A DNA stretch of 64,000 bases, from positions 2,232,001 to 2,296,000 of the forward strand of contig OY969087.1 in the NCBI GenBank assembly GCA_963697525.1, in the 5' to 3' direction. Positions 1 to 9,335 of the stretch are shown piece by piece; within the stretch, counting starts at the first letter, position 1; each line of letters starts with the position of its first letter. Under the pieces are notes generated by a model that was not told where the DNA came from, ran no database searches, and worked only from the letters and a program-made list of their open reading frames with translations. Source of the DNA: Bradymonas sp963697525. Its GTDB lineage: Bacteria > Myxococcota_A > Bradymonadia > Bradymonadales > Bradymonadaceae. Position numbers and translations under genes: made by a program.

Positions 1-1070
1 TCTTCGTGGCCGTGGGCACGCCGCCCGACGAGGATGGCTCGGCCGACCTCAAACATGTGCTCGCCGTCGCCGACGAGATCGGGCGCAACATCAACGGCTA
101 CAAGATCGTCATCTGCAAGAGCACCGTGCCGGTGGGCACCTGCGACAAGGTCGCCGAGGTCGTCGCCTCGCACACCGACCAGGACTTCGACGTGGCGTCC
201 AACCCGGAGTTCCTCAAGGAAGGCACCGCCATCAAGGACTTCCAGTCGCCCGACCGGGTGGTGATCGGCTGCGCCAACCGTCGGGCCGCCGAGACCATCG
301 GCGAGCTGTACAAGCCGTTTATGCGCCGCAGCGAGCGCATCGTGTACATGGACGTGCGCAGCGCCGAGATGACCAAATACGCCTCCAACGCGATGCTGGC
401 GACCAAGATCTCGTTCATCAACGAGATCGCCAACATCTGTGACGAGGTCGGCGCCGACGTCGAGAAGGTGCGCACCGGCATGAGCCTCGACGAGCGCATC
501 GGGCCGCACTTCATCTACCCGGGCGTGGGCTACGGGGGAAGCTGCTTTCCCAAGGACGTGCGCGCCATCGCCAGCCTGGGCAAGGAAAACGGCCTCGAGA
601 CCACGCTGCTCGACGCGGTGCGCGACGTCAACCACGCCCAGAAGATGCGGCTGTATCACGCTGCCAGGGCCAAATTCGGCGCGCTGAAGGGCAAAAAATT
701 TGCGGTTTGGGGCCTGAGCTTCAAACCTAGAACGGACGACGTACGCGAAGCGCCCGCCCTGCTCAATATTCGTCGATTCGTCGACGAGGGTGCCACGGTG
801 GCGGCCACTGACCCGGAGGCCATCGACAGCGCCCGACGCGCGCTGGGCAGGTTGGGCGACGCCGTGCAATTTGCCGACGACGATTACGCGGTGCTCGAAG
901 ACGCCGACGCGCTGTTCATCTTCACCGAATGGGAAGAGTTTCGCAGCCCGGACTTCGAGCGCGTCAAGGGGCTGATGCGCGCGCCGGTCATCTTCGACGG
1001 GCGCAACCTGTTTGCGCCGGCGAAGATGAAGGCGCGCGGCTTCGATTACTTCAGCGTGGGTCGTCCCTGA
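1..1070 (+). CDS. ugd: UDP-glucose 6-dehydrogenase, 5'-truncated by the window edge
   Basis: The frame is open from base 3 and the true start lies upstream of the window. The visible part begins inside the N-terminal Rossmann domain at FVAVGTPP, which this family uses near the NAD site. It continues through the central helical domain (EMTKYASNAMLATKISF) to the catalytic-cysteine motif GYGGSCFPKD, with the Cys codon at 543-545, and the C-terminal UDP-binding domain (WGLSFKPRTDDVREAP). Family knowledge: the enzyme oxidises UDP-glucose twice with NAD to give UDP-glucuronate, a precursor of capsule, exopolysaccharide or LPS sugars. All catalytic elements in the visible part look intact. A GDP-mannose dehydrogenase is a relative, but the motif spelling here favours the UDP-glucose enzyme. 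Confidence 0.93.
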   Translation, partial: FVAVGTPPDEDGSADLKHVLAVADEIGRNINGYKIVICKSTVPVGTCDKVAEVVASHTDQDFDVASNPEFLKEGTAIKDFQSPDRVVIGCANRRAAETIGELYKPFMRRSERIVYMDVRSAEMTKYASNAMLATKISFINEIANICDEVGADVEKVRTGMSLDERIGPHFIYPGVGYGGSCFPKDVRAIASLGKENGLETTLLDAVRDVNHAQKMRLYHAARAKFGALKGKKFAVWGLSFKPRTDDVREAPALLNIRRFVDEGATVAATDPEAIDSARRALGRLGDAVQFADDDYAVLEDADALFIFTEWEEFRSPDFERVKGLMRAPVIFDGRNLFAPAKMKARGFDYFSVGRP

Positions 1071-1105
1071 GGTGTGGTGGTGTACCGATGCCGACGTGAG
1101 GCGCA

Positions 1106-2557
1106 GTGAGACCAGGCAGTCACAACTCGGCCAGGCGTCCTTCGAGGCGCGCTGCACGGTGGCTGGGGTGGCTCCTCGGCGTCGCGCTCGGCGTCGTGAG
1201 CGCCCAGCACCATGCCTACGCCGATGACGCTACCAGCCGCGCTCCCCAGGGCGGCGCGGCCGTGGAGCTGGGCTACGGCAAGCTCGCCGAGGACAGCTTC
1301 CTGGATGTGCACCTGAAGCTCGGCTACAGCTTCGACGTCCCACAACTTGGCTGCAGCAAACACGAGGAGCCCTCGGGTTGTCAGACGAAGCTTCGGCTGG
1401 CCGCCCAGGCTCCTCTTCGCTTTCGCGTCGCCGACGCCGCACCCGCCGACGACTCGCTGCTGCGCCGGGCGGATTGGGACGAGCCCAGCGATTACCTGCG
1501 GGTGGTGCGCTCCATCGAGTACGGCCGTCCCACCGAGGCGTTGCACCTGAAAATTGGCGAGCTCGGTCCCATCTCGCTGGGCCACGGCACGCTGGTGCGC
1601 GACTACTACAACGTCATCACCACCGACCATTTCCAGCTCGGCGCCGCCGGCGGCCTCAATACCGTCTACGGCGGCTTCGAGATGCTGCTGGACAACGTGG
1701 TGGCGCCGTCGGTGGTCGGCGGACGGGTCTTCGTCAACCCCTGGGCGTTCGTGGACAAGGATAGCTTTCTGTCGCGCATCGCCCTTGGCGCGACGATGGT
1801 CTCCGACATCAACGCGCCCACTCACCTGGCCGCGGCCTCGCCCACGAGCGTGGCGGTCGACGACGCGCTCAACCCGGTGGTCATCGCCGATCAGGTCACC
1901 ACGCTGGTGGGCGCCGACGTCGAGATCGCGGCCGTCGACACCGACTTCTTCGGCCTGGTGCCCTATGCGGACTTCAACCACCACGTCAGCCTCGGCAGCG
2001 GCGTACACGTGGGCACGTTCGTGACGCTTCGCCCGCTGGACTCCCTGGAGCTGCTCTCGCAGTTGGAGTTTCGCCGCGTGGGCCAACATTATCTTCCCGA
2101 TTATGTGGGCCCGCTGTACGAGATCGAGCGCTACCAATTCGCCGGGTGGAGCCAGCGGCTGCCGGCGCCCAAGGTGCGCGCCGCCGCCAGCCTGAACAAC
2201 CCGGCCTCCAATGGATTCTACGCCTCGCTGACCGCGCGCATGCCGGGATTGTTCAGCGTCAGCGCCGCCTTCAGCGACCACCAGGGCCCGGCCAATCAGA
2301 TGCTACGGCTCCGGGCCTCGGCCACGCCGATTCGCACGGTGCAGATGGGGCTGTTCTACCAGAAGCAAAACTTCGATAAGTTCTCCGATGTGCTCGATCT
2401 CGACGGTGCGCTGGTCGCGGCCGAGTCGCGCATCGGCGTCTACGGACCGACCTACGTGCTGGGACGCTATGGGCGCATGTGGCGCCTGAGCGACGATGGC
2501 CGCTACCAGACCGTCGATGATTGGAGCCTGGGACTGGGCGCTTCGATGGCCTTCTGA
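1106..2557 (+). CDS. Predicted outer-membrane beta-barrel protein
   Basis: This 483-residue protein begins with GTG. An Arg-rich N-region is followed by a hydrophobic stretch (WLGWLLGVALGVVSA) and an AYADD cleavage-like site around residue 40, so it should be secreted. The rest alternates short amphipathic strands with Gly/Asp turns and ends in a C-terminal Phe (LGLGASMAF), as outer-membrane barrel proteins commonly do. I recognise no named family. It lies 35 bases after the UDP-glucose dehydrogenase gene and 11 bases before the PBP gene on the same strand, so the three may be cotranscribed and its role is probably in the envelope. The barrel assignment is inferred from composition and the C-terminal residue. 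Confidence 0.6.
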   Translation: MRPGSHNSARRPSRRAARWLGWLLGVALGVVSAQHHAYADDATSRAPQGGAAVELGYGKLAEDSFLDVHLKLGYSFDVPQLGCSKHEEPSGCQTKLRLAAQAPLRFRVADAAPADDSLLRRADWDEPSDYLRVVRSIEYGRPTEALHLKIGELGPISLGHGTLVRDYYNVITTDHFQLGAAGGLNTVYGGFEMLLDNVVAPSVVGGRVFVNPWAFVDKDSFLSRIALGATMVSDINAPTHLAAASPTSVAVDDALNPVVIADQVTTLVGADVEIAAVDTDFFGLVPYADFNHHVSLGSGVHVGTFVTLRPLDSLELLSQLEFRRVGQHYLPDYVGPLYEIERYQFAGWSQRLPAPKVRAAASLNNPASNGFYASLTARMPGLFSVSAAFSDHQGPANQMLRLRASATPIRTVQMGLFYQKQNFDKFSDVLDLDGALVAAESRIGVYGPTYVLGRYGRMWRLSDDGRYQTVDDWSLGLGASMAF

Positions 2558-2568
2558 TCGGCTCGACG

Positions 2569-4944
2569 ATGGACAGGTTTTCCAAACGCGTCGGTGGGTT
2601 GTGGACGATGCCGCTTCGGCTGGTCGTCGCGCTCGTACTGTGGGCGCCGCTGGCTGGGGCCTTTGGAGGCTCGTTCGCGCTGGCGCGCTGGTCGGATGCC
2701 ATTCCCAAGGCGCCGGATATCACCGCGCTGCATCCCACGCGCCCCAGCCTGGTCGAGACACGCACCGGCTGGCGGCTCGCCGGCCAACAAAGCGGCGCTC
2801 CTGTGACGCTGGACGAGCTTCCCCCGCGCGTGACCGCCGCTTTCCTGGCGGCCGAGGACGCCGACTTCTTCGAGCACGACGCCTTCAACCTCAAAGCCAT
2901 CCTACGCGCCGCGCTCACCGATCTGAGTTCGGGCGAGAAAGCCGAGGGCGCGAGCACCATCACCCAACAGCTCGCCAAGCGCTTCCTGTCGTCGAAAAAG
3001 ACGCTGCGCCGCAAATACATCGAGCTGCTCATGGCCCGGCGAATCGAGGCGACCTACTCCAAGCCCCAGATTCTGGAGGCGTATCTCAACAACGTATACT
3101 TCGGCGAGGGCGCCCACGGCATCGCCCAGGCGAGCTGGACGTATTTTGGCAGGCCCGCCGCAAAGCTCGACGTCGGCCAGGCGGCGCTGCTCGCCGGGAT
3201 TCTGCCCGCGCCGAGCGCCTACAATCCGGTAGTCGCGCCCCAACGGGCCAAGCGCGAGCGCGATCAGGTGTTGCGGCGCATGGGCACCCTGAATCTTTTG
3301 GACGCCGATGCCGTGCGCCAGGCCGTCGCGGAACCGGTGCGCGTCGTAGATCAGCGCGACGTCCAGCCCGAGCGCATGCCCTACGCGGTCACGAGCGCTC
3401 TGCGTTCGCTGGAGGACAATTTCGATGACAAGGCGTGGGCCGAAGGTGGCTACACCGTGGTCGTGCCGCATAGCCCGGTGCGCCAGGCGAGGGCGCGGGC
3501 GGCGCTGCGCGCCTCGGTGGCGGCGCTCGATCGCCGCCAGGGATTCCACGGCCCGCTGGGTCATGTGGTGGAGGCGGCCGAGGTCGACCGTCGGCTCGCC
3601 GCGCAATCGCCCGACTGGGACTTCGTCCTCGCCCGGGTCGCCTCGGTGTCGGCCGACGCCGCCACCATCGTCACCGCCGGCGGCCAGCGGACCCTCGGCC
3701 TGGCGCAGGCGTCGTGGGCGGCACCGATGGACCGGCCCCGCCACTACAAGCACCCGGCGGTGCTCGACGATCTCAGCGATATCTTGAAGCCCGACGACCT
3801 CGTCGTCGTGCGCCGCGAGCAGGGCCTGTGGCATCTGGTGCAATTTCCCGCCTACGAGGGCGCGTTCATCGCCGTCGACTCCAAGACCGGCGGCGTTTAC
3901 GCCTCCGTAGGCGGCTTCGACGCCGACCGCAGCATCTTTCATCGCGCCGAGCAGGGCTGTCGCCAGCCGGGAAGCGTGTTCAAGCCGGTGGTGTACTCCG
4001 AGGCGCTCGCCCAGGGATTGACGGCGGCGACCATGCTCGCCGATCTGCCCGGAAGCGTGGCCACCGGGCGGGGCAAGGTCTGGCAGCCGACCAACGCCGA
4101 CCGCGACTTCAAGGGCTACATCATGCTCGCCAACGCCCTGGCGTGGAGTCGCAATATCCCCACGGTCCATCTGATGAACTACCTGGGCATCGCCAATGTG
4201 GTGAAGCGAGGCCACAAGTTGGGGATCACCTCCCACATCGCCACGACGTCGTCGTCGGCGCTGGGCGCCAGTTGCGTGCGCCCCATCGAGATGGCCCGGG
4301 TCTACGCCGCCTTCCAGCGACGAGGCCGCACGGTGGACGTCTCTCCGGTCGCCTACATCGTCGATGCGAGGGGCGACGTCATCGTCGATCACGAGCATTT
4401 CTCGGTGGCCGATTGGTCGACGGCCGCGCGCCTGGACCGCATCGCCACCGAGGCGCCCCCGGCGAAGGTCGGCGTCTCCGAGCAGGTCGCCTACATCATC
4501 ACGCGCATCCTGCGCCGGGTGGTGACCTCGGGCACCGCCCACGACCTCCCCGACGACTGGAAAGTGGCTGGAAAGACCGGCACGACCAACAAATACGACG
4601 GCTGGTTCGTCGGCTTCGACGGCAACCTCACCGGCGTGGCGTGGGTGGGAAGCGACAAGAATAAGCGGCCGCTCGGCCGCGGCGAGCACGGGGCGACGGT
4701 GGCCATGCCCATCTTCGAGCAGTTTTACTCCCACTACGTCGATCCCGACCCCGCGCTCTTCGACGCGCCGCCTCCCAAGCGCGTGGTCTTCCAGACCATC
4801 GATTCACGCACCGGACTGCGAAGCGCACCCGGCGAGCCGGGCGTAAAGCTCCCGTTCATCGCCGGCAGCGCGCCCACCGAATATGCGCCCACCCGCGGCA
4901 CCCGTCAGGCGGAGCATATCGACACGCTCAGCCAGGATTTCTGA
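2569..4944 (+). CDS. Bifunctional class A penicillin-binding protein
   Basis: This 791-residue protein polymerises glycan strands and cross-links peptidoglycan in the periplasm. An N-terminal membrane anchor (residues about 15-35) precedes a GT51 glycosyltransferase domain with the catalytic Glu in AAEDADFFEH (E96) and the motifs GASTITQQLAK, RKYIELLMARRIE and GAHGIAQASWTYFG. The transpeptidase domain has SVFK (S469), SRN (S527) and KTGTTNKYDGW (K669-T-G). ATG 2569 is preferred over an in-frame ATG at 2521, because the latter lies inside the preceding gene and would place extra residues before the membrane anchor. The gene is convergent with the lipoprotein at 4951, 6 bases away. All catalytic residues are present, so it should be active. 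Confidence 0.93.
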   Translation: MDRFSKRVGGLWTMPLRLVVALVLWAPLAGAFGGSFALARWSDAIPKAPDITALHPTRPSLVETRTGWRLAGQQSGAPVTLDELPPRVTAAFLAAEDADFFEHDAFNLKAILRAALTDLSSGEKAEGASTITQQLAKRFLSSKKTLRRKYIELLMARRIEATYSKPQILEAYLNNVYFGEGAHGIAQASWTYFGRPAAKLDVGQAALLAGILPAPSAYNPVVAPQRAKRERDQVLRRMGTLNLLDADAVRQAVAEPVRVVDQRDVQPERMPYAVTSALRSLEDNFDDKAWAEGGYTVVVPHSPVRQARARAALRASVAALDRRQGFHGPLGHVVEAAEVDRRLAAQSPDWDFVLARVASVSADAATIVTAGGQRTLGLAQASWAAPMDRPRHYKHPAVLDDLSDILKPDDLVVVRREQGLWHLVQFPAYEGAFIAVDSKTGGVYASVGGFDADRSIFHRAEQGCRQPGSVFKPVVYSEALAQGLTAATMLADLPGSVATGRGKVWQPTNADRDFKGYIMLANALAWSRNIPTVHLMNYLGIANVVKRGHKLGITSHIATTSSSALGASCVRPIEMARVYAAFQRRGRTVDVSPVAYIVDARGDVIVDHEHFSVADWSTAARLDRIATEAPPAKVGVSEQVAYIITRILRRVVTSGTAHDLPDDWKVAGKTGTTNKYDGWFVGFDGNLTGVAWVGSDKNKRPLGRGEHGATVAMPIFEQFYSHYVDPDPALFDAPPPKRVVFQTIDSRTGLRSAPGEPGVKLPFIAGSAPTEYAPTRGTRQAEHIDTLSQDF

Positions 4945-4950
4945 CGCGTC

Positions 4951-6810
4951 TCACTCGGGGGAGTTGGTCTCGACCTTGTACTTGATGGTGCCGCCGCCGG
5001 CGGCCTCGGGCTTGGCGGGGGTCGACTTGGCCAGGGTTTTCGCGGCCTGAAGGATCGCCTTGGCCTTGGCCTGGTGGGCCTCGAAGGCGCTCGGCGGCGC
5101 CTGGAGGCTGTAGGAGATCACCAGATCGCCCTGGCGGAATTGCCACAATTGGAGCATGCGTGTCTTTCCGTCGACCTCGCCGCGCAGCCGCAGCGACAGG
5201 CCGCGACTGGGGGTGACGTCGGTGGGGGCGACGCCCTCGAGCTTGGCCTTGTCCAGGGAGTGCTCGAAGGCGGCGACGAGTTTCTTGCGGTAGGCGTCGG
5301 TGCCGAAGGCCGGGCCCAGCGGGTTGTCGAGCTCGATGGTCATCTGCAGCAGTGAGCCGTCCTGGTGGTGGGCAAACCAGCGCACCGGGCCGTCGTCGGG
5401 CTGCTCGACGCGCCACTTATCGCCGAGCACGCTCAGGTCGAGGCCGAGGTTGGTCGCCGGGTCTCGCCAGGCGCGCTTTTTCATCGTGGCCCGCTTCATC
5501 TGGCCCACGAGCTCGTCCTGACGGGTGGGCACGAAGTTGACCGGCAAGCCCTGGCGGGGGAGCAGCTCGAGGTGATGGGCTCCGAGCAGATGCTCGGCGC
5601 GCTTGCGGCGAGCCTTGGCGTCCTCCTCGCTGATGATCACGCCGACCTTGAGCCCCTTTTGGAAGACCACGAAATGCTCGTCCGCTGCTCCTTTGCCAGC
5701 GAAGCGGTCGCGCAGGCGCTTCTCGAAGGCGCGCGCCACCTGCTGGGCGCTCTCCGGGGTGTTCCACAGCGACAGCCACTCGAAGCGTGCCGGATGGCCG
5801 GCGCTGGGTTTGAAAAAGCGGTAGGCGTCGGTGTCGTAGCCGGCAAAGACCGACTGGGCCTGGGCGGGGCTGACCACATCCTCGAGCCACATCGAGATGA
5901 CCGCCGGGCCGACCAGCCCGGCGAGGTCGGCCGGGGCGGTCTGTTCGTCGGGCCAGGTCCACTGGCCGATGGGCTCCCCGCTCATCCAGTGATCCGGGCG
6001 CACCACGTCGGCACATTGATGCGGGGGCATGAGCTGGGCCAGCTCGACGCCTGACCAGCCGTTGCTTCGAAATAGGGCGGCCGCCAGCGTCCATCCCTCG
6101 CGGGTGACGAAGGCGCGCTGGAGCACGGCGAGCGTGTGGCCGGCCGCCCCGGAGTGGGCGTCGGTGGCAATCCATCGGCCGACGAGCGGTAGCTCGGTGA
6201 TCAGCTCGGGGCGCCGGGCGAGCATCGCGGGCGCCAGCTTGGGGTGCGCGTTGTGCAGGGCGTAGCTGGCCAGGGCGAAGGTGACCGTCGCCTGATGCGC
6301 CGCCGCCAGGGCGAGCTGCTCGTCCCAGCCCTGGGCCGCGGGGGTGGGATCGAATTGTTGGTGGTCGAGCGCCGCGACCAGCGCGGCCACGATCGCCGCG
6401 CGCAACTGCTCGGCGGAGGCGTCGCCGCGCGTGTACACGATACGGTTGGTCGACGTCTCGAAGCGCGCCAATTGCTGATAAGGTGCGGCTTGCATACCCA
6501 GCTTGGCGCCGGCCGCCGCGCCGAAGAGCTGCTCGCCGAGCAGCTTGCGCTCGCTGGCCGCCGCCGGCGGTGGAGCAGGCATTGCCGGAAGCTTGTCGGC
6601 GCTGTCGACCACTTGAAACGTGGGCGGCTTGTTGAAGTTGCGGTCGCGAAGCTTCTGGGCCTCTTCGAGCAACTGTTGGGTGGCGTGGTGGTCGAGCGCC
6701 GCCGGTTTGGTCTTGGGAGGTGTGTGGGCGCGACCGGCCTTGGACGTCTCGCAGCCCGCGGCCGCGAGCATGACGAGGAGAAGGCCGAAGGTGATGAGTT
6801 TACTCGACAT
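4951..6810 (-). CDS. Large predicted lipoprotein of unknown function
   Basis: The product has 619 residues. The start at 6810 gives a classic lipoprotein signal, MSSKLITFGLLLVMLAAAGC, with a LAAAGC lipobox; a longer frame reaching 7011 would bury this signal. After a Pro/Lys-rich linker the mature part is Ala-rich and helical, with no metal-binding or catalytic motif that I can name. The C-terminal ~140 residues look like a separate small alpha/beta domain (LSVLGDKWRVEQPDDGPVRWFAHHQDGSLLQMTIEL). It is probably anchored in the outer membrane, facing the periplasm. Convergence with the PBP gene is no evidence of shared function. Confidence 0.65.
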   Translation of the reverse strand: MSSKLITFGLLLVMLAAAGCETSKAGRAHTPPKTKPAALDHHATQQLLEEAQKLRDRNFNKPPTFQVVDSADKLPAMPAPPPAAASERKLLGEQLFGAAAGAKLGMQAAPYQQLARFETSTNRIVYTRGDASAEQLRAAIVAALVAALDHQQFDPTPAAQGWDEQLALAAAHQATVTFALASYALHNAHPKLAPAMLARRPELITELPLVGRWIATDAHSGAAGHTLAVLQRAFVTREGWTLAAALFRSNGWSGVELAQLMPPHQCADVVRPDHWMSGEPIGQWTWPDEQTAPADLAGLVGPAVISMWLEDVVSPAQAQSVFAGYDTDAYRFFKPSAGHPARFEWLSLWNTPESAQQVARAFEKRLRDRFAGKGAADEHFVVFQKGLKVGVIISEEDAKARRKRAEHLLGAHHLELLPRQGLPVNFVPTRQDELVGQMKRATMKKRAWRDPATNLGLDLSVLGDKWRVEQPDDGPVRWFAHHQDGSLLQMTIELDNPLGPAFGTDAYRKKLVAAFEHSLDKAKLEGVAPTDVTPSRGLSLRLRGEVDGKTRMLQLWQFRQGDLVISYSLQAPPSAFEAHQAKAKAILQAAKTLAKSTPAKPEAAGGGTIKYKVETNSPE

Positions 6811-6989
6811 AATGCTACCGCTTGAGCAGAGGGGTCGGCGATGACGGCCTCCTCTGGGATACGGTGTGCGAGCCGCTTCGTCAATTTTGGCGCTGGATTT
6901 CGACGCCGCCGATAGTGGCGAGGAGAGCGCAGATGCGCTAATTTGGAAAGTCGTGACACCAAGGAGATGCAGGGAGCACGGGGAACAGC

Positions 6990-7796
6990 GTGGCAGGGCA
7001 GGTGACTTCACAGCAACATTTCCTCGCGGGTGCCGAGGACTTCAAGCACTTTTTGTGGCGGCGGCATAGGCGCACGGACGCGCTCGACGGGTTCGTCCCG
7101 GAGGTGCTGGCGACCGACGGGCGGGTCGTGCGGCGCATGAGCGTCGACGCGCGCCAGTTGACCTTCCAGCAATTCGAGGACCAGCGCACCGCCGAGTGCA
7201 TCGTCAATTCGGTGGAGTCGAACTCCTCGTCGGCGGTGGGGATGCTGGGCTACTCGATGTTTTCGAACGCCGAGGCGCTGGCGATCCTGCACTCCGGCGG
7301 AGACCTCGACGCCGGCTGGCTCGCCTTTCCTTGTCCGGTGGGCAGTGGGCGTCCGGCGGCGATTCCGACGATGCCGATTCGCCTCGACGATATCCCCACG
7401 CTTCGGTTGTGCGGCGGCGCTCAGGTGCGTTGGCGCGATTGCAATCTGGTCTTCGAGGCCGCCGTCGAGCAGCGTGACAGCGGCGTCGACGAGCGCGTCG
7501 ATCTGCTCGATCACCTGATCGGCTGGCAGGTGCGCACCACCGTGTCGCGCGACGGCATCGCCCGCCCCAGCCGGCTGGTCGCCGACAAGCAGGCGCTCGA
7601 CGGCATCCGGCGCACCGGAGGCGGGCGTGCCGAGGCGTCGTTTCGCCTCGACGCCGCCGCCTACCAACGCCTGGACAGCCCCGGAGACGTGCGCGCCTGG
7701 TTTGTGCTCGAGTTCGACCGGCGCTTGTTTTGCCTGCCCCCCGGCTGGTGCACCTGGTGGTTCGAGCTGCGCTTTCCGCCTCGTATCAGCAGTTGA
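6990..7796 (+). CDS. Hypothetical protein
   Basis: This 268-residue soluble protein starts with GTG and has no signal peptide or membrane segment. The sequence is mixed alpha/beta with several Trp residues near the C-terminus (GWCTWWFELRF). I recognise no family. It is transcribed away from the lipoprotein at 4951-6810, with 179 bases between the two starts, and towards the phosphomutase gene, from which it is separated by 151 bases. Normal codon use for the region supports a real gene; its function is unknown. Confidence 0.55.
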   Translation: MAGQVTSQQHFLAGAEDFKHFLWRRHRRTDALDGFVPEVLATDGRVVRRMSVDARQLTFQQFEDQRTAECIVNSVESNSSSAVGMLGYSMFSNAEALAILHSGGDLDAGWLAFPCPVGSGRPAAIPTMPIRLDDIPTLRLCGGAQVRWRDCNLVFEAAVEQRDSGVDERVDLLDHLIGWQVRTTVSRDGIARPSRLVADKQALDGIRRTGGGRAEASFRLDAAAYQRLDSPGDVRAWFVLEFDRRLFCLPPGWCTWWFELRFPPRISS

Positions 7797-7947
7797 AGCG
7801 CGCCGCAGTTGCTTTTACATCCCGCGGGGACAACTTTGGGGCGTCGCCATTGCGAACCCCGCCCATCTGGTGCACCCTCGTGGGCGAAATTGCAGTTTCC
7901 AACAGTCGCAAGTGCCATCGATTCATATTTTGAGACGGAGCCCAAGG

Positions 7948-9321
7948 ATGAACCCGGACATTTTCCGAAAATACGATATTCGCGGTATCGCCGAGACCGA
8001 CCTCGATGACGCCACCGTCACCAAGATCGGGCGCGCCTTTGGCACCAAGTTGGTGCGCGAGAAGGGCAGCGGCTTGCGCGTGGGGATCGGGCGCGACGCG
8101 CGCGGCTCGAGCGATCGTATTTTTGCCGGCCTCGCCGAGGGCATCCGCAGCACGGGCATCGACGTCATCGAGCTGGGCATGGTGCCCACGCCGCTGGTGT
8201 ACTTCGCCGCCCACACCCACAAGCTCGACGGGGCCATCCAGATCACCGGCAGCCACAACCCGGCGGAGTACAACGGGTTCAAGATGATGGTGGGGCTGAC
8301 CACGCTGCACGGCGAGACCATCCAGGAGCTGCGCGAGATCGCCGAGAGCGGCGACTTCGCCAGCGGTGAGCAAGGCGAGCTGAGCAGCTACGCCGAGCTC
8401 GTCGACGAGTATATCGACTGGGTCAAAAACGACATCACGCCGGGCGATCGCGGCTTCAAGGTCGCCCTGGACAGCGGCAATGGCGTGGCTGGCGTGGTCG
8501 CGCCGCGGCTGGTGCGCGAGGTCTTCGGCGGCGAGGTCGTCGAACTGTTCACCGAGCCCGACCCCAGCTTTCCCAACCACCACCCCGACCCCACCGTCGA
8601 GGAGAACCTCGAAGACCTCATCGCCACCGTGCGCGAGCAACACTGCGATCTGGGCATCGCCTACGACGGCGACGGCGATCGCATCGGGGTGATCGACGAG
8701 AACGGCGAGGCCATCTGGGGCGACAAGTTGATGATCGTGCTCAGCCGCGCGCTGCTCGCCGAGATCCCCGGCGCGACGGTCATCGGGGAGGTCAAATGCT
8801 CCCAGACCCTCTACGACGACATCGAGGCCCACGGCGGCGAGGCGATCATGTCGCGCGTCGGCCACAGCCTCATCAAGGCCAAGATCAAGGAGACCGACGC
8901 CGAGCTCGCCGGGGAGATGAGCGGCCATATCTTCTTCAACGACCGCTTCTTCGGCTTCGACGACGCCCTGTACACCACCTGTCGCACCCTGGAGATCCTG
9001 TCGCATACCGACCAGCCCTTCTCGGCGCTGCTCGACGGGGTGCCCCAGACCTTCGCCACCCCCGAGCTTCGCCTGGACTGCGACGAGCAGCTCAAATTCG
9101 AGATCCCCTCGGTGGTCGCCGGCTACTACGCCGACGATCACGAGGTCATCACCATCGACGGCGTGCGCGTCAAATTCGACGACGGCTGGGGGCTGGTGCG
9201 CGCGTCGAACACCCAGCCGGTGCTGGTCGTGCGCGTGGAGGCGACGTCGGCGGCCAAGCGTGACCAGTACCTCGACGACATCCAGTCGGCCATCGAGCGC
9301 GCCAAAGATGAGCTGAAGTAG
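7948..9321 (+). CDS. Phosphomannomutase/phosphoglucomutase
   Basis: This 457-residue protein matches the alpha-D-phosphohexomutase superfamily at full length. Domain 1 opens with the family signature IFRKYDIRGIAE and carries the phosphorylated serine loop TGSHNPAEYNG (S102). Domain 2 has the metal-binding loop DGDGDR (residues 240-245). Domain 3 has GEMSGHIFF, and domain 4 has VRASNTQPVLVVRVEA, which contacts substrate phosphate. ATG 7948 is chosen because KYDIRG is normally within 15 residues of the start and AAGGA-like bases precede it. It interconverts hexose 1- and 6-phosphates for GDP-mannose or UDP-glucose synthesis, consistent with the envelope genes nearby. It converges on the next gene, 14 bases away. 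Confidence 0.93.
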   Translation: MNPDIFRKYDIRGIAETDLDDATVTKIGRAFGTKLVREKGSGLRVGIGRDARGSSDRIFAGLAEGIRSTGIDVIELGMVPTPLVYFAAHTHKLDGAIQITGSHNPAEYNGFKMMVGLTTLHGETIQELREIAESGDFASGEQGELSSYAELVDEYIDWVKNDITPGDRGFKVALDSGNGVAGVVAPRLVREVFGGEVVELFTEPDPSFPNHHPDPTVEENLEDLIATVREQHCDLGIAYDGDGDRIGVIDENGEAIWGDKLMIVLSRALLAEIPGATVIGEVKCSQTLYDDIEAHGGEAIMSRVGHSLIKAKIKETDAELAGEMSGHIFFNDRFFGFDDALYTTCRTLEILSHTDQPFSALLDGVPQTFATPELRLDCDEQLKFEIPSVVAGYYADDHEVITIDGVRVKFDDGWGLVRASNTQPVLVVRVEATSAAKRDQYLDDIQSAIERAKDELK

Positions 9322-9335
9322 AACAACGGGGGTAC

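Noticed and set aside
2902..4734. 610-codon frame antisense to the PBP gene
   Set aside because: The PBP has all catalytic motifs in the plus frame; the minus frame has only His/Gly/Ala-rich low complexity.
7786..9141. Minus-strand frame over the phosphomutase gene
   Set aside because: The plus-strand phosphohexomutase has full motifs; the opposite product has no family features.
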